Assembly (NCBI GenBank): GCA_947475895.1
Contig: CANJMF010000004.1
Coordinates: forward strand, 124,001-188,000
Source: Fidelibacterota bacterium
GTDB lineage: Bacteria; Pseudomonadota; Alphaproteobacteria; Rhodospirillales; Rhodospirillaceae
Length of the DNA stretch: 64,000 bases
Direction of reading: 5' to 3'
Shown: positions 55,002 through 63,940 of the stretch, in pieces
How positions within the stretch are numbered: the stretch's first letter is position 1
Layout of the letters: every line of letters begins with the position of its first letter
Translations under genes and position numbers: made by a program
Notes under the pieces: model-generated
Seen by the model: only the letters and a program-made list of their open reading frames with translations
What the model was told of the DNA's origin: nothing
Databases searched by the model: none

Positions 55002-56396
55002 CTATAGCGAACGTAAGAATGTCAGCATATCGGCGATCTCCTGACGCGAGAGTTGGTTGAAGCGGTCGATCACGCCGTTTGCTTCCGACCCTTGGCTCGC
55101 ATGAATGTTGATCGCCGATATAAGGTCCGGTGCGCGGCCATCGTGCAGGAAGAACAGGCGTTGCCCGAGCCCCCACAACGGAGCCGTGCGCCAATCCGAT
55201 CCGTTGGCGCCGCCTTGGGTGATGCGATCATTCAAAGCGCGCCCCATGTCGTGGAGCGCAAAATCGCTATAGGGATGATAGGCAACGTTGCTTAATGCAG
55301 CGAACGATGACGGCCCTGTCGTTTGTGTAGCAACATGGCACGTTTGACATCCGACCGAATTGAAAAGCACTTGCCCACGTTGTGCAGCTGCTGACGTCAC
55401 CGGCGCCGGTGGTGCCAAAAGCTTGGAGAGCATTGCGAAGTTGACGGCGTCCGACGCATGCGCGGATGCTGGGCTTGCGACATTGGCTATGCGTTCGAGC
55501 GGCGTATCGTCTTCGGGCGAGGCGTTGAACTGACATCCCGGATCGGACTCGCGTTCGTTCGGGAACAGTTCATTGGTCACGCCTTGCTCGACATTGTAGG
55601 CCTCGCCACTGAAGATCGTCAGCGACTTGTTCTGCGCTTTCCAGCCGAACCGCGTGATGGTGCCGTCGTTCGCACTGGTGTTGAAATGTCCGCTGACGCC
55701 GAGCGTCGTTTTCAACGCGGCGTTTGCGGAAAATGCTGCGCGCAGATTCGCATCCGGCGTACTTTCCACAAGGCCGAGTCCATAGAGCGGTGTCGGAATA
55801 CGGAATACAACGTTGTCGTTCGCCAGCGCGCCTGCGAAATCGGGCTGGGCGATTTGACATCCGGGTGCGTCATTGCGTCCGCTGATCACGAAGAGATCGT
55901 GAACACCGCCATCGGGCCTCCCATCGGCGTTGCGGATAAAGCGCGCCACGCGGACAGGACCAGTTGCCGTGATGAAAGACGGCACGGTGTTGCGTGCGCC
56001 GTGCAAGGTCGCAACATCGATTTGTGGGTTACGCACGGGACTGGTGCCGCCGACTGAGGGATACGCATGACAGGCGGCACAACTGTTGTGATTGAATCGC
56101 GGGCCAAGACCGCGTCCCTCTTCACCCGACAGTGCGCCGGACACCGACGTGACCTCTTGGAAGGCCTGCAGTGCGGCCGCAAAGAAATTCCATTCGTCGC
56201 CGTTGAGATTTTGCAGCGGACCTCCGGCATCGGCGCCGGCACGTACGCCGGGATCGAGATTATTTTGATTATTTTGCGGTGGAAGATTTGGCCGCGGCGG
56301 CGGCGGCGGTGCGTTTTGCGCGCGGGTCGCGCCGGAGACAAACAAACTGACGGCAAGAAAAGCTACGCCAATGTGGCGCGACTGCGGGAGGGGCAT
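55002..56396 (-). CDS. Di-haem oxidoreductase, DUF1111 family
   Basis: 464 residues with a signal peptide (HIGVAFLAVSLFVSGATRA) and a Pro-rich mature start. Two c-type haem motifs are seen: CAACH at 106-110 and CQTCH at 350-354. The spacing, FNHNSCAACHAYPSVGG and the final DGRAPDLISAI match the DUF1111/thiol-oxidoreductase group, distantly related to di-haem peroxidases and MauG. It is periplasmic. Electron partner and substrate are unknown. Single gene. Confidence 0.88.
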   Translation of the reverse strand: MPLPQSRHIGVAFLAVSLFVSGATRAQNAPPPPPRPNLPPQNNQNNLDPGVRAGADAGGPLQNLNGDEWNFFAAALQAFQEVTSVSGALSGEEGRGLGPRFNHNSCAACHAYPSVGGTSPVRNPQIDVATLHGARNTVPSFITATGPVRVARFIRNADGRPDGGVHDLFVISGRNDAPGCQIAQPDFAGALANDNVVFRIPTPLYGLGLVESTPDANLRAAFSANAALKTTLGVSGHFNTSANDGTITRFGWKAQNKSLTIFSGEAYNVEQGVTNELFPNERESDPGCQFNASPEDDTPLERIANVASPASAHASDAVNFAMLSKLLAPPAPVTSAAAQRGQVLFNSVGCQTCHVATQTTGPSSFAALSNVAYHPYSDFALHDMGRALNDRITQGGANGSDWRTAPLWGLGQRLFFLHDGRAPDLISAINIHASQGSEANGVIDRFNQLSRQEIADMLTFLRSL

Positions 56397-56689
56397 GGGG
56401 GTTCTCCGCCCTAGGGTTACGTGGAATCTTCGTCCACGCAGCCCACGCTAGAGGCACAATTATGAGTAGTTTGTTAATGCGCGCACCACCTTCTTTGCGC
56501 GCATTTCGACGGCTTTTTTCTTCAATGGAATCAGTGAGGCGCACAACCACATCTGTGGATAACTTTCAGGTGGCGTGAAGCGCCCACGTTGTCCTTATCG
56601 AAATTTTCGTGTGTGGAGTCGCCTGACGCGGACCTGCTTTCCCTCGAACAACGTTCTTCCAAACGACATCACCTAAAGGAGGAGCGACC
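56397..56689. other. Intergenic region with a consensus DnaA box
   Basis: This 293-base gap between divergent genes carries TGTGGATAA at 56554-56562, an exact DnaA box (TTATCCACA) on the minus strand. No second box or AT-rich repeat set is close. A GGACC-N17-CGTT match to the EcfG pattern with one mismatch lies at 56630-56655, ahead of the zinc-ribbon gene. Confidence 0.5.
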
Positions 56690-56944
56690 ATGGCAGAGCA
56701 CACAAGTTCGCAAGACACATTGAAAGGCGCGAAGCTTCAGCGCACAGATTCGAACTGCGCCGCCAAATGGGGCGAAGCGCAATGCGCTTTCTGTAGCGCC
56801 AAATTCCTCCAGGAAGTCGGTGAAGCCGCATCCGGCTACTCGACTGCCGATCGGGAGCGCTGGATCTGCGAGCATTGCTTCGTCGATTTTAGCGGCCACT
56901 ACGGTTGGGAAATCGAAGGCAGCCACCCCAAGGCGAGCAACTAA
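56690..56944 (+). CDS. Small zinc-ribbon-like protein, unknown
   Basis: 84 residues. Two cysteine pairs, C32-x2-C35 (QCAFCSAKF) and C60-x2-C63 (WICEHCFVDF), 28 residues apart, suggest one structural zinc. An N-terminal 30-residue tail is polar. I recognise no named family. A near-perfect ribosome site (AAGGAGG) 7 bases before the ATG points to strong expression. It stands alone, 250 bases before mraZ. Confidence 0.8.
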   Translation: MAEHTSSQDTLKGAKLQRTDSNCAAKWGEAQCAFCSAKFLQEVGEAASGYSTADRERWICEHCFVDFSGHYGWEIEGSHPKASN

Positions 56945-57051
56945 CGTAATAAAGTTACTTTCATGGGCAGCGGGCGTGCTGAGCACGAGCGCATCAATAG
57001 ATGGAACAAATCAAGAACACATAAGCCTTTTCAGGCACTTAGGGGTTGTCG

Positions 57052-57086
57052 TCCCATTGACACCCATTAATTCCCATGAGATACCA
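57052..57086 (-). promoter_or_regulatory. MraZ operator: boxes at 10-bp spacing over the mraZ promoter
   Basis: TCCCA at 57052, ACCCA at 57062, TCCCA at 57072 and a degenerate TACCA at 57082 are spaced exactly 10 bases apart; on the minus strand they read TGGGA/TGGGT. Direct TGGGN repeats with 5-base spacers are the known MraZ binding pattern. A TTGACA -35 box (57057-57062) with GATACC 17 bases later overlaps them, so MraZ binding would block the promoter of the division cluster. Confidence 0.75.
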
Positions 57087-57195
57087 TTAAGGTCCAGGTT
57101 AAAGGCAGCCCAAGTCTTAATTTTTTAAGGCGCGGGCGACCCGCTTTTTATCCCGGGCCAAGGGGACGAGCTTTGTTTTTGAGGGTGGCTCGGTG

Positions 57196-57636
57196 ATGAA
57201 AGCGTTCTTCGGGACGTTCACCAATAAGATTGACGGCAAAGGGCGCGTTTCAGTGCCTGCGTCGTTCCGCGCCGTGATTCAGGGCCGGGGACTCACGAGC
57301 ATTGCGCTGCATCCCTCGTTGTTCGACCCATGCCTTGAAGGCGCGGGCTTCGACCGCTTCGACAACCTACTTCAAGGCACGAAAGACAGCTTTGTGGGCC
57401 CCGCCGCCGACGAAGCCGCAGACCTTATTATGGGCGAGTTGCGCGAACTGCCGCTGGACGGCGAAGGCCGCATCGTTCTGCCCGACGAATTCATCGTCAA
57501 AGCCCACCTTAAAGAGCAGGCCACATTTGTCGGCCAAGGCTGGAAGTTCCAGATTTGGGAACCGTCGGCTTTTGACGGCATCAAGAAAGCCAAGCTCGCG
57601 CGTGTCGCCGACGCTCTAAAGAAGGGCACGCCATGA
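57196..57636 (+). CDS. mraZ: Transcriptional regulator MraZ
   Basis: About 146 residues from ATG 57196 (GTG 57193 is adjacent in frame). Two AbrB-like repeats are visible: FFGTFTNKIDGKGRVSVPASFR at the start and LRELPLDGEGRIVLPDEFI in the second half, each with a DxxGR motif. MraZ forms rings, binds repeats upstream of its own gene and represses the division and cell wall cluster. The putative boxes lie at 57052-57086. Its stop overlaps rsmH. Confidence 0.96.
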   Translation: MKAFFGTFTNKIDGKGRVSVPASFRAVIQGRGLTSIALHPSLFDPCLEGAGFDRFDNLLQGTKDSFVGPAADEAADLIMGELRELPLDGEGRIVLPDEFIVKAHLKEQATFVGQGWKFQIWEPSAFDGIKKAKLARVADALKKGTP

Positions 57637-58634
57637 GTAAGCCGCCGCGCTCGGCGCCGCCCGGCGCCGAAATCGAACACATCCCCGTTCTGTTGACTGA
57701 AGTCATCTCCGCCCTCGCGCTCAAAGCCGAGGGCGTTTACGTGGACGGTACCTTTGGCGCGGGCGGTTATACCGGCGCGATCCTCGATGCGGCCTCATGC
57801 ACTGTGTGGGCCATCGACCGCGATCCGGAAGCGCTCGCGCGCGGCGACGTCATGAAAGAACGCTATCCTGGACGTCTCAATTTTGTGCACGGGCGTTTCG
57901 GCGATATGGCCGAATTGCTCGCGGCTCATAATGTCGGCGCCGTCGATGGCATTGCACTCGATCTCGGCGTCAGCTCGATGCAGATCGAAGACCGCGCGCG
58001 CGGCTTTTCATTCTTGCGCGACGGCCCCCTAGACATGCGCATGGAAAAGAGTGGCCGCAGTGCCGCCGACGTTGTGAACACGTTGTCGGAAAAAGAGCTG
58101 GCCAACATCATCTTTACCTACGGCGAAGAACGTCACGCCCGCCGTGTGGCGCGCGCCATCGTCTCGGCCCGTGCTGAACGTCCCTTCTCGCGTACACTGA
58201 GACTAGCCGACGTGATCCGTGCCGAAGTGCGCCGTTCGCACGACGGCATCGATCCCGCGACACGCACCTTCCAAGCTTTGCGTATCTATGTGAATGACGA
58301 ATTGGGCGAGCTTGAGCGCGGTCTGCACGGTGCCGAGCGTATCTTAAAGCCCGGCGGAGTTCTGGCCGTTGTGTCGTTCCATTCCCTCGAAGACCGCGTC
58401 GTCAAAACGTTTTTGAAAGCACGCTCCGGCGCCGCGATTCGTCCCTCGCGTCATACACCGGCAAGCTTGGGCGCGGCCCCCTCTGCAGCGACGTTCACGC
58501 CGCTCTCGCGCCGCCCCATCACGCCGAGCGAGCGCGAAACCGCAGGCAACCCGCGCGCCCGTTCCGCGCGCATGCGCATCGCCGAGCGCACGACAGCGCC
58601 TCTCCTCACCTCCCTGCCTGGAGGCCGCGCGTGA
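57633..58634 (+). CDS. rsmH: 16S rRNA (cytosine-1402 N4)-methyltransferase
   Basis: A 333-residue SAM enzyme acting at C1402 near the ribosomal P site. The opening HIPVLLTEVISALAL, the SAM motif VDGTFGAGGYTGAIL, ALDLGVSSMQIEDRARGFSF and the closing VVSFHSLEDRVVKTF are all present. ATGA overlap with mraZ and with ftsL shows tight coupling. The C-terminal tail is typical for the family. Confidence 0.98.
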   Translation: MSKPPRSAPPGAEIEHIPVLLTEVISALALKAEGVYVDGTFGAGGYTGAILDAASCTVWAIDRDPEALARGDVMKERYPGRLNFVHGRFGDMAELLAAHNVGAVDGIALDLGVSSMQIEDRARGFSFLRDGPLDMRMEKSGRSAADVVNTLSEKELANIIFTYGEERHARRVARAIVSARAERPFSRTLRLADVIRAEVRRSHDGIDPATRTFQALRIYVNDELGELERGLHGAERILKPGGVLAVVSFHSLEDRVVKTFLKARSGAAIRPSRHTPASLGAAPSAATFTPLSRRPITPSERETAGNPRARSARMRIAERTTAPLLTSLPGGRA

Positions 58635-59140
58635 GAGCTTCAAGTCTCATGTGGCTGGCCCTGACCGTCGCCGTGGGCGCGGGCTTGTTCATGCTCAAAT
58701 ATAAAGTGCAGGGCCTTGAACGCGACCTCGTGGCTAAGCAAATGCAAATTCAGCGCGATGAATCGGCTATTCGCGTGCTGCAAGCGGAGTGGACTTACCT
58801 CAATGACCCGAACCGTTTGCGCCGCTTGAGCGAGGAACACCTGGGTTTCCGGGCAGCCGCGCCGCAAAACGTGACAAATCTCGATGCGCTTCCGTTCCGA
58901 GGCGAAAAGCCCCCGCAAGTGAATGCGTCCGCGAGCGCGGCGCCTGAAATCCATGCCGAAATTCGGACGCCCGCGAGCGCGGCGTCCAACACCAACCGTC
59001 CCAGCGTTTTGTCGGTAGCGTTTGCCCGTCTCCAACGTTTGTTGGTGCCGTCACCTGCTGGGGCGGCTACACCACCGCGCGCGGAAAACACGCGCGATTC
59101 AAACATTGGCGACCTCCGGTCGCCGGTAGGCGAGCGATGA
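58631..59140 (+). CDS. ftsL: Cell division protein FtsL
   Basis: 169 residues, longer than E. coli FtsL. A single membrane helix (SLMWLALTVAVGAGLFML) is followed by a coiled-coil-like periplasmic part (VQGLERDLVAKQMQIQRDESAIRVLQAEWTYL in parts, then NPNRLRRLSEEHLG-like). The last 80 residues are low-complexity Ala/Pro/Ser. FtsL works with FtsB and FtsQ to activate septal wall synthesis. Place between rsmH and ftsI confirms the call. Confidence 0.9.
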   Translation: MRASSLMWLALTVAVGAGLFMLKYKVQGLERDLVAKQMQIQRDESAIRVLQAEWTYLNDPNRLRRLSEEHLGFRAAAPQNVTNLDALPFRGEKPPQVNASASAAPEIHAEIRTPASAASNTNRPSVLSVAFARLQRLLVPSPAGAATPPRAENTRDSNIGDLRSPVGER

Positions 59141-61086
59141 TCGGCGTTCGTTCAAAGCGCCGCCCGTTCCTATATCCCGGCGAGGAAGTGCGTCCGAGCC
59201 GCGAGCCGAAGCTCAAACTTCATGGCACGACAAAACACGCCATCGAAACCGGCCGGATGCGTTTGATCGCGACCGCCGGACTCTTTGGCGCGGCTTTCCT
59301 AATGATCAGCCTGCGGCTTGTGGACCTCATGGTGCTCAACGATGAGACGCCCGCGGTTTACTCGCGCTCACACGGTGCCGCGCGCTCGCCCATGGCGCGC
59401 GCGGATATTGTCGACCGCAACGGCATCATCATCGCCACCAATCTTCCGACAGTGAACCTGTACGCGGACACGCACGAAGTTCCAGACGCGAAAGAAGCCG
59501 CGACCAAACTCGCAGCCACGCTCACGGACCTGAAGCACGATGAACTTGTGCGCCGCCTGACCTCGGGCCAGCGCTTTATGTATCTGCGCCGCAATCTCAC
59601 GCCCGAAGATCAGATGACGGTGAATCGCCTGGGAATTCCCGGCGTGTATTTCGAAGACTCGGAAAGCCGCGCGTATCTGCACAGTTCATTGTTCGCGCAA
59701 GTGATCGGCAACACCGATCCGGACAATCACGGCCTCGGCGGCATTGAAAAGAGTTTTGATAAGCAGCTCGCCCAAGGCAACACACCGCTGATGCTATCGC
59801 TTGATGTCCGCGTGCAAAGCGCGGTTCACGAAACCCTTGCCGCATCGATCGTGCGCTACCGCGCCGTGGCCGGAGCCGCGGTGGTGATGGATGTGCATTC
59901 GGGTGAAGTGCTGGCGATGGTGTCATTGCCGGATTTCGACCCGAAGGCGATGAACGCGGCGTCACAAGACGAGCGCTTCAATCGCTCGACCCTCGGATTG
60001 TTCGAGATGGGTTCAGCCTTTAAGTTGTTCACGGCAGCCATGGCGCTGGAAACAGGCTCGGCTGATCTCAATAGCACTTATGACACCGCCGAGCCGATCA
60101 AGATTGGCCGCTTTACCATTCACGACGATCACCCGCTCAATCGCCGCCTGACGGTGCCGGAAATTCTTGTGCACTCGTCGAACATCGGCGCGGCCAAAAT
60201 GGCCCTCGACGCCGGCACCGAAACGCAAAAGAGTTACTTGAAGAAATTCGGTCTGCTGTCGCAGCTGGAGTTGGAAGTGCCCGAGCGCGGCACACCGCAG
60301 TTCCCGTCGAGCTGGCGCGACGTAAACACCATCACGATTTCATACGGTCATGGCATTTCCGTGACGCCGGTGCACATGGCGGCCGCCGTCAGCGCCCTGG
60401 TTAACGGCGGCACGCTCTATACGCCGACATTGGTTCGGAATGCGACCGGCGAAGCGCCGGTCGGCCAACAGGTTATTTCGAAGAAAACCTCGGACTCCAT
60501 GCGCGCCATGATGCGCATGATCGCGACCGTCGACGGCGGCACGGGCCGTCAAGCCGACGCGGCGGCGAAGGGCTACGACATCGGCGGCAAGACTGGATCG
60601 GCCGAAAAGGTCGGTGCGCGCGGCGGATATTCCAAGTCCTCCAACCGCACAGTGTTTGTGTCCGCCTTCCCCATCTCCGCGCCCCGCTACGTGGTGTTCG
60701 TCCTTCTGGATGAACCGCACGGCACGAAGGAGACCTACAATTTCGCCACAGCCGGCTGGAATGCTGCGCCGACAGCCGGAAACATTGTGAACAAAATCGG
60801 ACCCATGCTCGGCGTCTTCCCCGTCGGTCACGACGACAACTTCGCGCCGCTCAATACATTGATGCAGGCGTACTCGAATGGCGGTGGCAGCGACGACTAC
60901 GCAAAGCCGGTGCTTGTGAAAGCGCCCACCGTGGCTGCGCCAAAAACCACCGCCGAGCCAGTAACAGCTGAAAAACCCGCCGTTGATCCGTACGGCGAAA
61001 GCGATGCCGATGCGGAGGAAGCTCCCGGTGGCATCGGAGACTTGATTGGAACGCTACGCACCGGAGGCACAGGTGCGGCTCAGTGA
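59137..61086 (+). CDS. ftsI: Penicillin-binding protein 3, septal transpeptidase
   Basis: A 649-residue peptidoglycan transpeptidase. One N-terminal helix (LIATAGLFGAAFLMISLRLV) is followed by a dimerisation domain (ADIVDRNGIIIATNLPTVNLY in parts) and the transpeptidase domain with S293-x-x-K296 (EMGSAFKLF), the SSN motif (VHSSNIGAA) and KTG (IGGKTGSAEK). The C-terminal 70 residues are an Ala/Glu-rich tail. It cross-links the septum and is a beta-lactam target. ATGA overlap with ftsL. Confidence 0.97.
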   Translation: MIGVRSKRRPFLYPGEEVRPSREPKLKLHGTTKHAIETGRMRLIATAGLFGAAFLMISLRLVDLMVLNDETPAVYSRSHGAARSPMARADIVDRNGIIIATNLPTVNLYADTHEVPDAKEAATKLAATLTDLKHDELVRRLTSGQRFMYLRRNLTPEDQMTVNRLGIPGVYFEDSESRAYLHSSLFAQVIGNTDPDNHGLGGIEKSFDKQLAQGNTPLMLSLDVRVQSAVHETLAASIVRYRAVAGAAVVMDVHSGEVLAMVSLPDFDPKAMNAASQDERFNRSTLGLFEMGSAFKLFTAAMALETGSADLNSTYDTAEPIKIGRFTIHDDHPLNRRLTVPEILVHSSNIGAAKMALDAGTETQKSYLKKFGLLSQLELEVPERGTPQFPSSWRDVNTITISYGHGISVTPVHMAAAVSALVNGGTLYTPTLVRNATGEAPVGQQVISKKTSDSMRAMMRMIATVDGGTGRQADAAAKGYDIGGKTGSAEKVGARGGYSKSSNRTVFVSAFPISAPRYVVFVLLDEPHGTKETYNFATAGWNAAPTAGNIVNKIGPMLGVFPVGHDDNFAPLNTLMQAYSNGGGSDDYAKPVLVKAPTVAAPKTTAEPVTAEKPAVDPYGESDADAEEAPGGIGDLIGTLRTGGTGAAQ

Positions 61087-62533
61087 GTTACTTGAGGAAC
61101 AGGGTATGGACCCGCAGGCGTTGAAAGACTTGGACATCACGGGGTTGACGGCGGATTCGCGCGCCGTGCAGCCGGGATTCCTGTTCGCTGCTCTGCCGGG
61201 CGCGAAGCAGGATGGCCGCGCGTACATTTCTCAAGCGATTGAACGCGGCGCGTCCGCCGTCCTTGCGCCGCCGGGCACAGACGTGCACACGGCCACCCTG
61301 CCGGTTCGCCTTATCACCGATAGCAATCCGCGCCGCCGCTTTGCCTTGATGGCGGCGAAGTTTTTTGGCGCTCAACCGAAAACCGTTGCGGCCGTGACCG
61401 GCACCAATGGAAAGACTTCTGTCGCGCACTTCGCGCGTCAGCTTTGGACGACGCTGGGCCTGCAGGCCGGTTACCTCGGCACGCTCGGCGCTTTTGCGCC
61501 GGGTTTACACGTCGACGGTTCACTCACGACACCGGACCCCGTTCGTTTGCATACATTCTTGGCCGACATGGCGCATCGCGGTGTCACGCATCTTGCCATG
61601 GAAGCGTCGAGCCATGGCTTGCATCAGTTTCGTTTGGACGGCGTAAAAGTCTCCATCGCGGGCTTTACTAATCTCACGCGCGATCACTTGGATTATCACG
61701 GCTCTATGGCTGCCTATATGGCGGCCAAGCTGCGCCTGTTCGCCGACGTAACGGCGGAAAACGGCACCGCCGTGATCAACGCAGATAGTCCTGAAGCGGC
61801 AGCCTTCGAAGCGGCGGCGCGCATGCGCGGTCAACGCGTGATGACTTATGGAAAAGCAGGCGCCGAGATTTGCTTGGGCGCGGCGCGCATCGAAGGCGAC
61901 GCGCAGATCCTGGATCTCGCCATTTTCGGCAAAGCTTATGAAGTACGCCTGCCATTGGCTGGCGCCTTTCAAGTCAGTAACGCGCTTTGTGCGCTTGGCT
62001 TTGTATTGGCTGATGACGCGGCTCCCGAAGCAGCCCTTGGTGCCTTGGAAAAACTGAGCGGCGTCCCCGGACGCCTTGAGCATGTGGCGACGCATGCAAG
62101 CGGTGCGCCGATCTATGTCGATTACGCCCACACGCCCGATGCGCTTGAAACCGTGTTGAGCGCCTTGCGTCCGCACGCGTCAAGGAAGCTGGCCGTGGTG
62201 TTCGGTTGCGGCGGCGATCGCGACAAAGGCAAGCGCCGGCTCATGGGCGATCGCGCTCAGGCGCTGGCCGACATCGTTTACGTGACTGATGATAATCCCC
62301 GTTCGGAAAACGCGGAACTTATTCGCGCGGAAATCATGCAGGGCGCGCCGAAGGCTACGGACATTGCAGATCGCACGGAGGCAATGGCGGTGGCTATCAA
62401 CGCGTTGCAAGCAGGCGACGTTTTGCTGATCGCCGGCAAGGGTCACGAAACCGGGCAGATCATTGGCGCGAACGTCATCCCGCACAACGACGCCGACGTC
62501 GCGCGTCAGATCGTGGGAGGCGCCCACTCATGA
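61073..62533 (+). CDS. murE: UDP-N-acetylmuramoyl-L-alanyl-D-glutamate--2,6-diaminopimelate ligase
   Basis: 486 residues from GTG 61073, with GGAGG five bases ahead and a 14-base overlap with ftsI; an upstream TTG 61046 is less likely. The ATP loop VTGTNGKTS (residues 108-116), SSHGLHQFR and the C-terminal ligase domain (YVDYAHTPDALE) are present. The motif D407-N-P-R410 is the mark of meso-diaminopimelate as substrate, so this cell wall is of the usual Gram-negative type. Confidence 0.97.
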   Translation: MRLSELLEEQGMDPQALKDLDITGLTADSRAVQPGFLFAALPGAKQDGRAYISQAIERGASAVLAPPGTDVHTATLPVRLITDSNPRRRFALMAAKFFGAQPKTVAAVTGTNGKTSVAHFARQLWTTLGLQAGYLGTLGAFAPGLHVDGSLTTPDPVRLHTFLADMAHRGVTHLAMEASSHGLHQFRLDGVKVSIAGFTNLTRDHLDYHGSMAAYMAAKLRLFADVTAENGTAVINADSPEAAAFEAAARMRGQRVMTYGKAGAEICLGAARIEGDAQILDLAIFGKAYEVRLPLAGAFQVSNALCALGFVLADDAAPEAALGALEKLSGVPGRLEHVATHASGAPIYVDYAHTPDALETVLSALRPHASRKLAVVFGCGGDRDKGKRRLMGDRAQALADIVYVTDDNPRSENAELIRAEIMQGAPKATDIADRTEAMAVAINALQAGDVLLIAGKGHETGQIIGANVIPHNDADVARQIVGGAHS

Positions 62534-63930
62534 CGCCGCTCTGGACTGCTCCCACCGTCGTCGCCGCAACCAACGGCAAGACCACAGGCATCTGGAACGC
62601 CTCAGGCGTTTCCATTGATAGCCGCACGGTGAAGCCGGGCGATTTGTTCATCGCCCTTCAAGGCCCCAATTTCGATGGTCATGAATTCGTACCCGCCGCC
62701 CTGAAAAATGGGGCCTCTGCGGCTGTCGTACATCGCAAGATTGAGGATTCCGACAGTTACCAGGATCGCACGGTATTGGTTAAGGATACCTTTGCGGCGC
62801 TGGAAGATTTGGCGAAGGCCGCGCGGAAGCGCACGGCGGCTCGCGTGATCGCCGTCACCGGCAGCGTCGGCAAGACCGGAACCAAAGAAGCACTGAAGCT
62901 TGGGCTTGCAGCGCAAGGCCGAACCCACGCTACCGAAGGTAACTTGAATAATCAGTGGGGCGTGCCGCTATCGCTTGCGCGCATGCCAGAAAATACGCAG
63001 TTCGCCGTGTTCGAACTGGGCATGAATCATCCCGGCGAGATCGCACCGTTGTCGCGCCTTGTGCGTCCGCATGTGGCGGTGGTCACGACTGTGGAAGCGG
63101 CACATCTCGAATTCTTTGAATCGGTTGCGGCGATCGCCGACGAAAAAGCAGCGATCATGGCCGGCCTTGAGGAAAACGGCGCCGCGATCTTACCGGCTGA
63201 CAATCCACACATCGTGCGCCTTGCCGCCTCGTCCAAAACCTACGGCGTGAAACGCGTGGTGACATTTGGCACCAGTGGCGACGCGACCGCACGCCTTGTT
63301 TCATGGTCGCTCACACCCGACGGCACGCAAGTGGCCGCCGAGTTCGACGGCCAGCGCATCATGTACGATATGATCGTCTCGGGCCGGCATTGGGCGTTGA
63401 ACAGTGTCGCGGCGCTCGCCGCCATTCGCGCTGCCGGCGGTGACTTTCATATCGGAGCTGCGGCCCTGGCGAAACTCGCTGCCCCCGCGGGACGCGGCGC
63501 GCGCAAGCGCGTGCCGGTCGACAGCGGCGCTATTCTTGTGATCGACGAAAGCTACAACGCGAGCCCAGCAGCCGTGCGTGTGCTGGCCGAAACCATGGCG
63601 CAGATGCATCAGCCCGTGGGCGGCAGCGGCGGCCGCATGATCATGGTGTTGGGCGACATGCTGGAACTCGGCGCCGGTGGGCCCGCGCTTCATGCAGGAT
63701 TGGCCGCAAGTCTGAAACTCGCTGCCATCGACCTTGTATTCACTGCGGGGCCGCTAACAAAACATCTGCACGACGCCTTGCCCGAAAAGATGCGCGGCGC
63801 GCATGCGAAAGATTCAACGACGCTTGCGCCGCTCGTTGCCGCTGCCGTGCAAGCGGGCGATGTGATTGCCGTTAAAGGATCCCACTCCAGTCATATGGAA
63901 GTGGTCGTCAACAAACTCGTGAACACCTAG
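62530..63930 (+). CDS. murF: UDP-N-acetylmuramoyl-tripeptide--D-alanyl-D-alanine ligase
   Basis: A 466-residue Mur ligase that adds D-Ala-D-Ala to finish the pentapeptide. GVSIDSRTVKPGDLFIALQG opens the first domain, VTGSVGKTGTKEAL is the ATP loop, and DESYNASPAAVRVLAETM with VLGDMLELG are the typical C-terminal strings. ATGA overlap with murE. Confidence 0.97.
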   Translation: MTPLWTAPTVVAATNGKTTGIWNASGVSIDSRTVKPGDLFIALQGPNFDGHEFVPAALKNGASAAVVHRKIEDSDSYQDRTVLVKDTFAALEDLAKAARKRTAARVIAVTGSVGKTGTKEALKLGLAAQGRTHATEGNLNNQWGVPLSLARMPENTQFAVFELGMNHPGEIAPLSRLVRPHVAVVTTVEAAHLEFFESVAAIADEKAAIMAGLEENGAAILPADNPHIVRLAASSKTYGVKRVVTFGTSGDATARLVSWSLTPDGTQVAAEFDGQRIMYDMIVSGRHWALNSVAALAAIRAAGGDFHIGAAALAKLAAPAGRGARKRVPVDSGAILVIDESYNASPAAVRVLAETMAQMHQPVGGSGGRMIMVLGDMLELGAGGPALHAGLAASLKLAAIDLVFTAGPLTKHLHDALPEKMRGAHAKDSTTLAPLVAAAVQAGDVIAVKGSHSSHMEVVVNKLVNT

Positions 63931-63940
63931 GAAGGGTTTC

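Noticed and set aside
56397-56689. Possible replication origin around the DnaA box
   Set aside because: Only one DnaA box, no AT-rich repeat region, and no origin-linked genes such as hemE, dnaA or parAB nearby.
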